A stretch of 64,000 nt of DNA from Bacillota bacterium (GTDB lineage Bacteria; Bacillota; Clostridia; Peptostreptococcales; Anaerovoracaceae): positions 119,999 through 183,998 of the forward strand of contig JAFPXY010000016.1 in assembly GCA_017394515.1 (NCBI GenBank). Reading direction: 5' to 3'. The notes under the pieces were generated by a model. That model ran no database searches. It saw nothing but the letters and a program-made list of their open reading frames with translations, and was not told where the DNA came from. The stretch's first letter is position 1, and each line of letters starts with the position of its first letter. Positions 60,626 to 64,000 of this stretch are shown here, piece after piece. The position numbers were made by a program, and so were the translations under genes.

Positions 60626-60877
60626 TTAAGCGCTCTTTTTACCTGCATTTTTTATCCTGTAAGCTACCGGACTCATATACCCTAACGTGCTGTGCAGCCT
60701 CTTCCTGTTGTAGAATATCTCGATGTAATAATACAGATCTTTCTCTACTGCTTCTATTGTAGCATATTCTCTTCTTGAAAAATACTCTTTTTTAAGGCTC
60801 GCGAAGAAGCTCTCCATTGCGCTGTTGTCATATGGACAGCCTGACTTGCTCATGCTTCCCCTGATGTTGTTTTCTTC
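60626..60877 (-). pseudogene. IS3-family transposase, 3' remnant
   Basis: An open frame of about 84 codons matching the C-terminal end of IS3-type OrfB transposases: IRGSMSKSGCPYDNSAMESF, ASLKKEYFSRREY and YNRKRLHSTLGYMSP. A TAG at 60878-60880 stops the frame upstream, and the catalytic core (DDE) is missing. No intact element ends were recognised. It marks an insertion-prone boundary beside the Rhs region. Confidence 0.75.
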
Positions 60878-60880
60878 CTA

Positions 60881-61425
60881 TATTACCCGGGCTTTTATCC
60901 CTTGCACAGTAGTCCGTCATATTATTCTTAAAGCAATAATCTTTTACCCAACGACAGACTAAAGTGTTATAAAAAGATCGATTATTCTGCGTTTTGTACT
61001 CAAATAGCAAAAAAGAATAAAGAAGCCTTGATTTTCAAGGCTTCCCGCGTTTTTTGCGATTATTCCCACTCTACATAGCGGTTCGTGTTATATGGTGTTT
61101 TGTAGTCTTTTAGCTACATTTATTAGCTTTTATTCCATATATTCTACAGATTATTTTTATTCTTCAAAAAAGTGTACTCAATTTGTACTCAGAGCCACTG
61201 ATTCTTTTTCATACCAGTCCACTTTCATCTTATGCATATTATATCACAAAAACCCACTGATGCATTTTCGTACCACTCCACAAAGCCACTGATGCATTTC
61301 CGTACCACTCCAAATATGCATTATTCCAAATCCAACAGATATGATTGCTCTAATCTAAATTTAGAGAAGTATAAAAAGCATCTACCCTTACAACCAATTC
61401 AGAATAATCTCTGCCATTTATTTTA
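60881..61425. other. AT-rich gap with terminator and repeats
   Basis: No gene was found. A hairpin (AAGCCTTG/CAAGGCTT, 61021-61041) followed on the minus strand by a T-run ends an older gene; just before it a fragment encoding KDYKTPYNTNRYVEWE ends at 61058 with no start (its source is unknown). Three 27-base repeats lie at 61195-61312. The whole stretch is AT-rich and looks decayed. Confidence 0.5.
61195..61312. repeat. Three copies of a 27-base direct repeat
   Basis: Copies at 61195-61221, 61254-61280 and 61286-61312 share CCACTGATNC, then TTTCNTACCA and TCCA. Copies two and three differ at one base; copy one is more diverged. Spacing is 59 and 32 bases, not the even spacing of a CRISPR. 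They may be end repeats of a lost mobile element. Confidence 0.6.
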
Positions 61426-61627
61426 CTAGAAGTAGTTCGTGATGTCTGTCAGATTCTGAAGTCTTGGACCTTCGGCCTTCCCTATCCTTGTTTCTCCTCC
61501 TATATAGGTGTTCTGCTGTACCCTTTCTCCATCAGAATATGTCTCCATCATTCCTCCCGGAGTGTAGATCATTGTCTTTGATACTGTCTCTCCGTCAGAT
61601 GTGCCTGTCACTCCAGTCTGGTTTCCG
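61426..61627 (-). pseudogene. Orphan Rhs core fragment
   Basis: About 190 bases are clearly similar (near 88% by eye) to 63421-63612 inside the Rhs gene, covering its residues about 128-193. The frame runs NGNQTGVTGTSDGETVSK to LTDITNYF and then hits TAG where the intact gene has TAT. Homology begins right at the stop of the putative immunity gene. This is the classic form of an orphan Rhs tip left by toxin exchange. Confidence 0.85.
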
Positions 61628-61630
61628 TTC

Positions 61631-62272
61631 TTATGTATCCAATAATTCCGAAATATATAAAATAATAAACTCTTGTCTTACTAATTCCCCGTTCTCATTT
61701 ATTACAACATTATAATTAGGGTCTAAGTCCTCACCATTATATATTTGATCTGCTTTATAATCCTCTAAATCCCCATCCAAAAGATGTTCTATTATGATAT
61801 ATTTTATCTTCAAGTGTTGGCCGTTTTGTTTTATAACTCCGCCATGTGAATATGTTTTATGATATCCGCTTACAATTGAATAGTCAGTATACTCGAATAC
61901 TGTACCATTAATTTCAAAATGCTCAGTATCATGTCCATTATAAGGCATCGCATGAAAATGTTCAACATAACCCTCTATAACTTCAGCATTATCATTTGCC
62001 AATATTTCATGATATTTAAACTGATCAGTTATTTCAAAAACAATACCAAATATAAAAATTAAAGATAATACAGGTCCTATAATATAGCCTACAACTGTAA
62101 AAACAATTTGACCGCCTTCAAGTTTTCCGTTTTTTTCTTTGTTATATAAAAAGGTATGACAAACTGAATAAGCCAAAAAAGCCAATGGAACAATCAAAGC
62201 TATTCCCAACTCAATTATAGGGGCAAATTTTATAGGAAAGCCTGAATTAAAATCATACAATACTGTTTCCAT
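61631..62272 (-). CDS. Putative membrane immunity protein
   Basis: A 213-residue protein with about three hydrophobic segments (FAPIIELGIALIVPLAFLAY, VFTVVGYIIGPVLSLIFIFG) in its first 85 residues and a polar, strand-rich C-terminal part (EVIEGYVEHFHAM, YHKTYSHGGVIKQNGQ, YIIIEHLLDGDLEDYKADQI). I know no family. It directly follows an Rhs toxin tip and precedes an orphan Rhs fragment, the position of an immunity gene. GAGG lies nine bases before the chosen ATG at 62272; an ATG five codons earlier is possible. AT-rich, unlike the chromosome. Confidence 0.7.
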   Translation of the reverse strand: METVLYDFNSGFPIKFAPIIELGIALIVPLAFLAYSVCHTFLYNKEKNGKLEGGQIVFTVVGYIIGPVLSLIFIFGIVFEITDQFKYHEILANDNAEVIEGYVEHFHAMPYNGHDTEHFEINGTVFEYTDYSIVSGYHKTYSHGGVIKQNGQHLKIKYIIIEHLLDGDLEDYKADQIYNGEDLDPNYNVVINENGELVRQEFIILYISELLDT

Positions 62273-62382
62273 ATTTAAAAACCTCATTCTAATAGTATTT
62301 CATTATTAAAGTAAACTCTAAAAATGATGAGCTCACTGGTTATTCTTTTTCAAGCATTATTATATTTCCTAGCAATTGTATA

Positions 62383-64000
62383 CTAACGCTTGTGTCCCTT
62401 GTTTGAATTGTAAGAGAATCTAGCTTTATTATTTACACTTCCCTTAATTCTTTCAAGAATACCACCTATTTTATCACTAATGAAATATGAGTATGTATAT
62501 CCATAACAAGCAAAAGGCTCTTTAGATGTAGAATAACCAACTCCTACACAAAAGGTATATCCTGCAGTTGAAATGCTGACATATTTGCCGAACATCCCAA
62601 AAGATAGAAAAAGGCTCACTCCAGAATAATGTTTATAGTTTTTAAAGATTGAATTGTCACCTGTTATTCCTGTTATTTGACCAGATATTGAAACATTCTT
62701 TTTAAAAGACCCCTTTATTCTTTTCAATCCTTGTTTACTTAATAAATTCCAAGGATTTAGCTTAGCTTGTCGAATTAGAGCATCTTGCATACTGTTTGTG
62801 AACCCTGAGCCTTTCGTAAGATATACATGGAATGATCTATTATTGTATCTTTCTTTTAGAGTTTTAAAAAACCAAACAAAGTCAATACCAAAAGCAGGTG
62901 TATGAACAAAATACCCAGTCGATAAAGCTAACTGAAGAGATATTCCCATAGCTACACATTCATGACCAGAAGGGTCAGTTTTATTCAATGGATCATTCAC
63001 ACAATAAGCATACAAATGCCAAGTCCAAGGCTCATCCCTTTCCCCTCTGTAACTATCCTGCGAAGTGAACCTCCCTGTTGCAGGATCATAGAATCTGGCA
63101 TTCAGATAAAGCAGTCCAGTCGCACCATCATATGTAGCACCGGTATACTGGACTTCATTTATGAAGTCTTCGTAGTCTTCATTCCTCTCTTCACTGACTT
63201 CTCCAAAGTCGTTATACCAGTAAGAAACGATGTTTTCAGAAGAGTTATCTATCAATTCAGTCTTGCTTCCGCGGATATCGTTCAGATAGAAGTAATATTC
63301 TTCTGCATCCTCGCCGTCTCTTTCAGTAGCAAAGATGTCAGACACATTAAGCAGGTTGAATGACTTAGTCTCGTTATCATTACCCGTTGTGTACAGCACA
63401 CTTCCTTCCTGATAGAAGTAATTCGTTATGTCAGTCAGGTTCTGAAGGCTTGAGCCTTCTGCCTTGCTGATTCTTGTTTCTCCTCTGATATATGTATTCT
63501 GCTGTACTCTCTCCCCATCGGAATATGTCTCCATCATTCCGCCCGGAGTGTAGGTCATTGTCTTAGATACTGTCTCTCCGTCAGATGTGCCTGTCACTCC
63601 TGTCTGGTTACCGTTTGAGTCATAGCTGTATGTGAGAATATCTGTCCCTTTGGTCTCAGTAAGCAGCTGATCAAGACCGTTAAAGACATAGGCTGTTTCT
63701 TCTCCGTTCTCTGTCTTGGTCAGCCTGTTGCCTACTTTATCATAACTGTATTCGGTTATGAGTTTGTTCTCTTCAGAGGTATTACCGCTCTCTTCGACTA
63801 TGTCCTTGATATCTGACAGTACCAGTCTTCCCAGGCTGTCATACTCGAATCTTCTGATTTCATTAAGATCGTTCTGGCTTGAATAGTTCTCTTCTGTTAT
63901 GATCTTTCCTGCCTTGTCATAGCTGTAACTGTGAGATTCAATAACTGTATCATCTTCTTTAGTATATACCATCTCAGAAAGGTTGGTCAATCTGTCATAA
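62383..64000 (-). CDS. Rhs repeat protein with unknown C-terminal toxin tip (5' part off-window)
   Basis: The last 538 codons of an Rhs/YD-repeat protein that continues past the right edge. YD repeats (YSYDKAGKI, YDSLGRLVL, YSYDKVGNRL, YSYDSNGNQTG) lead to the conserved Rhs core end TGLLYLNARFYDPATGRFTS and NDPLNKTDPSGHE near 62959. The last 190 residues (62383-62958) form a variable tip I do not recognise. It has a basic helical part (RQAKLNPWNLLSKQG, KRIKGSFKKN) and Gly- and Ser-rich strands (SISGQITGITGD, SLFLSFGMFGKYVSISTAGY, CVGVGYSTSKEP). This is the normal place for a polymorphic toxin, and the next gene is a membrane protein that may be its immunity. The tip is AT-rich compared with the core. 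Confidence 0.9.
   Translation of the reverse strand, partial: YDRLTNLSEMVYTKEDDTVIESHSYSYDKAGKIITEENYSSQNDLNEIRRFEYDSLGRLVLSDIKDIVEESGNTSEENKLITEYSYDKVGNRLTKTENGEETAYVFNGLDQLLTETKGTDILTYSYDSNGNQTGVTGTSDGETVSKTMTYTPGGMMETYSDGERVQQNTYIRGETRISKAEGSSLQNLTDITNYFYQEGSVLYTTGNDNETKSFNLLNVSDIFATERDGEDAEEYYFYLNDIRGSKTELIDNSSENIVSYWYNDFGEVSEERNEDYEDFINEVQYTGATYDGATGLLYLNARFYDPATGRFTSQDSYRGERDEPWTWHLYAYCVNDPLNKTDPSGHECVAMGISLQLALSTGYFVHTPAFGIDFVWFFKTLKERYNNRSFHVYLTKGSGFTNSMQDALIRQAKLNPWNLLSKQGLKRIKGSFKKNVSISGQITGITGDNSIFKNYKHYSGVSLFLSFGMFGKYVSISTAGYTFCVGVGYSTSKEPFACYGYTYSYFISDKIGGILERIKGSVNNKARFSYNSNKGHKR

Noticed and set aside
60828..61010. Separate gene upstream of the transposase remnant
   Set aside because: It overlaps the IS3 fragment in another frame and shows no ribosome site or family features; more likely decayed element DNA.
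61195..61312. CRISPR array
   Set aside because: Only three copies, uneven spacing (59 and 32 bases), one copy diverged, and no cas genes.

Overview
The window looks like chromosomal DNA from a low-to-moderate-GC anaerobic Firmicute of class Clostridia. The clues are AGGAGG-type ribosome binding sites, many extended -10 promoters, and families typical of that group: DUF4317, DUF1836, PFL/DUF711 with its ACT partner, AmmeMemoRadiSam proteins, and a flavodiiron protein fused to rubredoxin. Peptide use is a strong theme: aminopeptidase P, tripeptidase PepT, an M18 aminopeptidase, an M19 dipeptidase, an Opp-type ABC importer and Na+-coupled transporters. No rRNA, certain tRNA or CRISPR array was seen. 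The genus cannot be fixed from the sequence.

Layout. 0-8.5 kb: transporters (DMT, MATE, SSS), aminopeptidase P, a CAT-fold protein with altered catalytic residues, and the PFL-ACT pair. 8.5-9.05 kb: a non-coding stretch with inverted TTAGCGTCA motifs. 9.07-20.3 kb: a long run of minus-strand housekeeping and stress genes (macro domain, YbaK/ProX, DsbA-like, two GNATs, SurE, DIP1984, SIMPL, ADP-ribosylglycohydrolase, AmrS and an AmrB-AmrA fusion), interrupted by a probable structured RNA with a tRNA-like T-arm near 15.1 kb. 20.4-30.3 kb: redox and stress genes (nitroreductase, ECF sigma/anti-sigma, Bcp, PgeF, flavodoxin, OhrR-like regulator, glutathione peroxidase, PepT, flavodiiron protein, BFD-like ferredoxin). 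30.4-39 kb: truncated DUF4317, radical SAM/SPASM enzyme, DUF1836 regulator, NhaC antiporter, spermidine-synthase-like membrane protein, M18 aminopeptidase. 39-45 kb: oppBCDF plus a substrate-binding protein whose two halves are in swapped order. 45-51 kb: vWA protein, macro-HTH fusion, YegP-like protein, two XRE regulators, and the M19 dipeptidase behind a three-site operator array. 50.8-60.5 kb: a 1350-residue exported repeat protein, a second ECF sigma/anti-sigma pair, a two-component system, DUF4342 and NudC. 60.5-64 kb: an AT-rich mobile region with an IS3 remnant, DNA repeats and the 3' end of an Rhs gene with an unrecognised toxin tip, a putative membrane immunity protein and an orphan Rhs core fragment.

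How the parts fit. Peptides imported by Opp would be cut by the cytosolic peptidases, and the Na+ transporters would support uptake. The flavodiiron/BFD, GPx, Bcp and nitroreductase genes give an anaerobe oxygen and peroxide protection, probably under the OhrR-like regulator. The most notable finds are the circularly permuted OppA, the Rhs toxin/immunity cassette, the structured RNA candidate, the XRE operator array, and a window-wide excess of the octamer GCAAAAAA.
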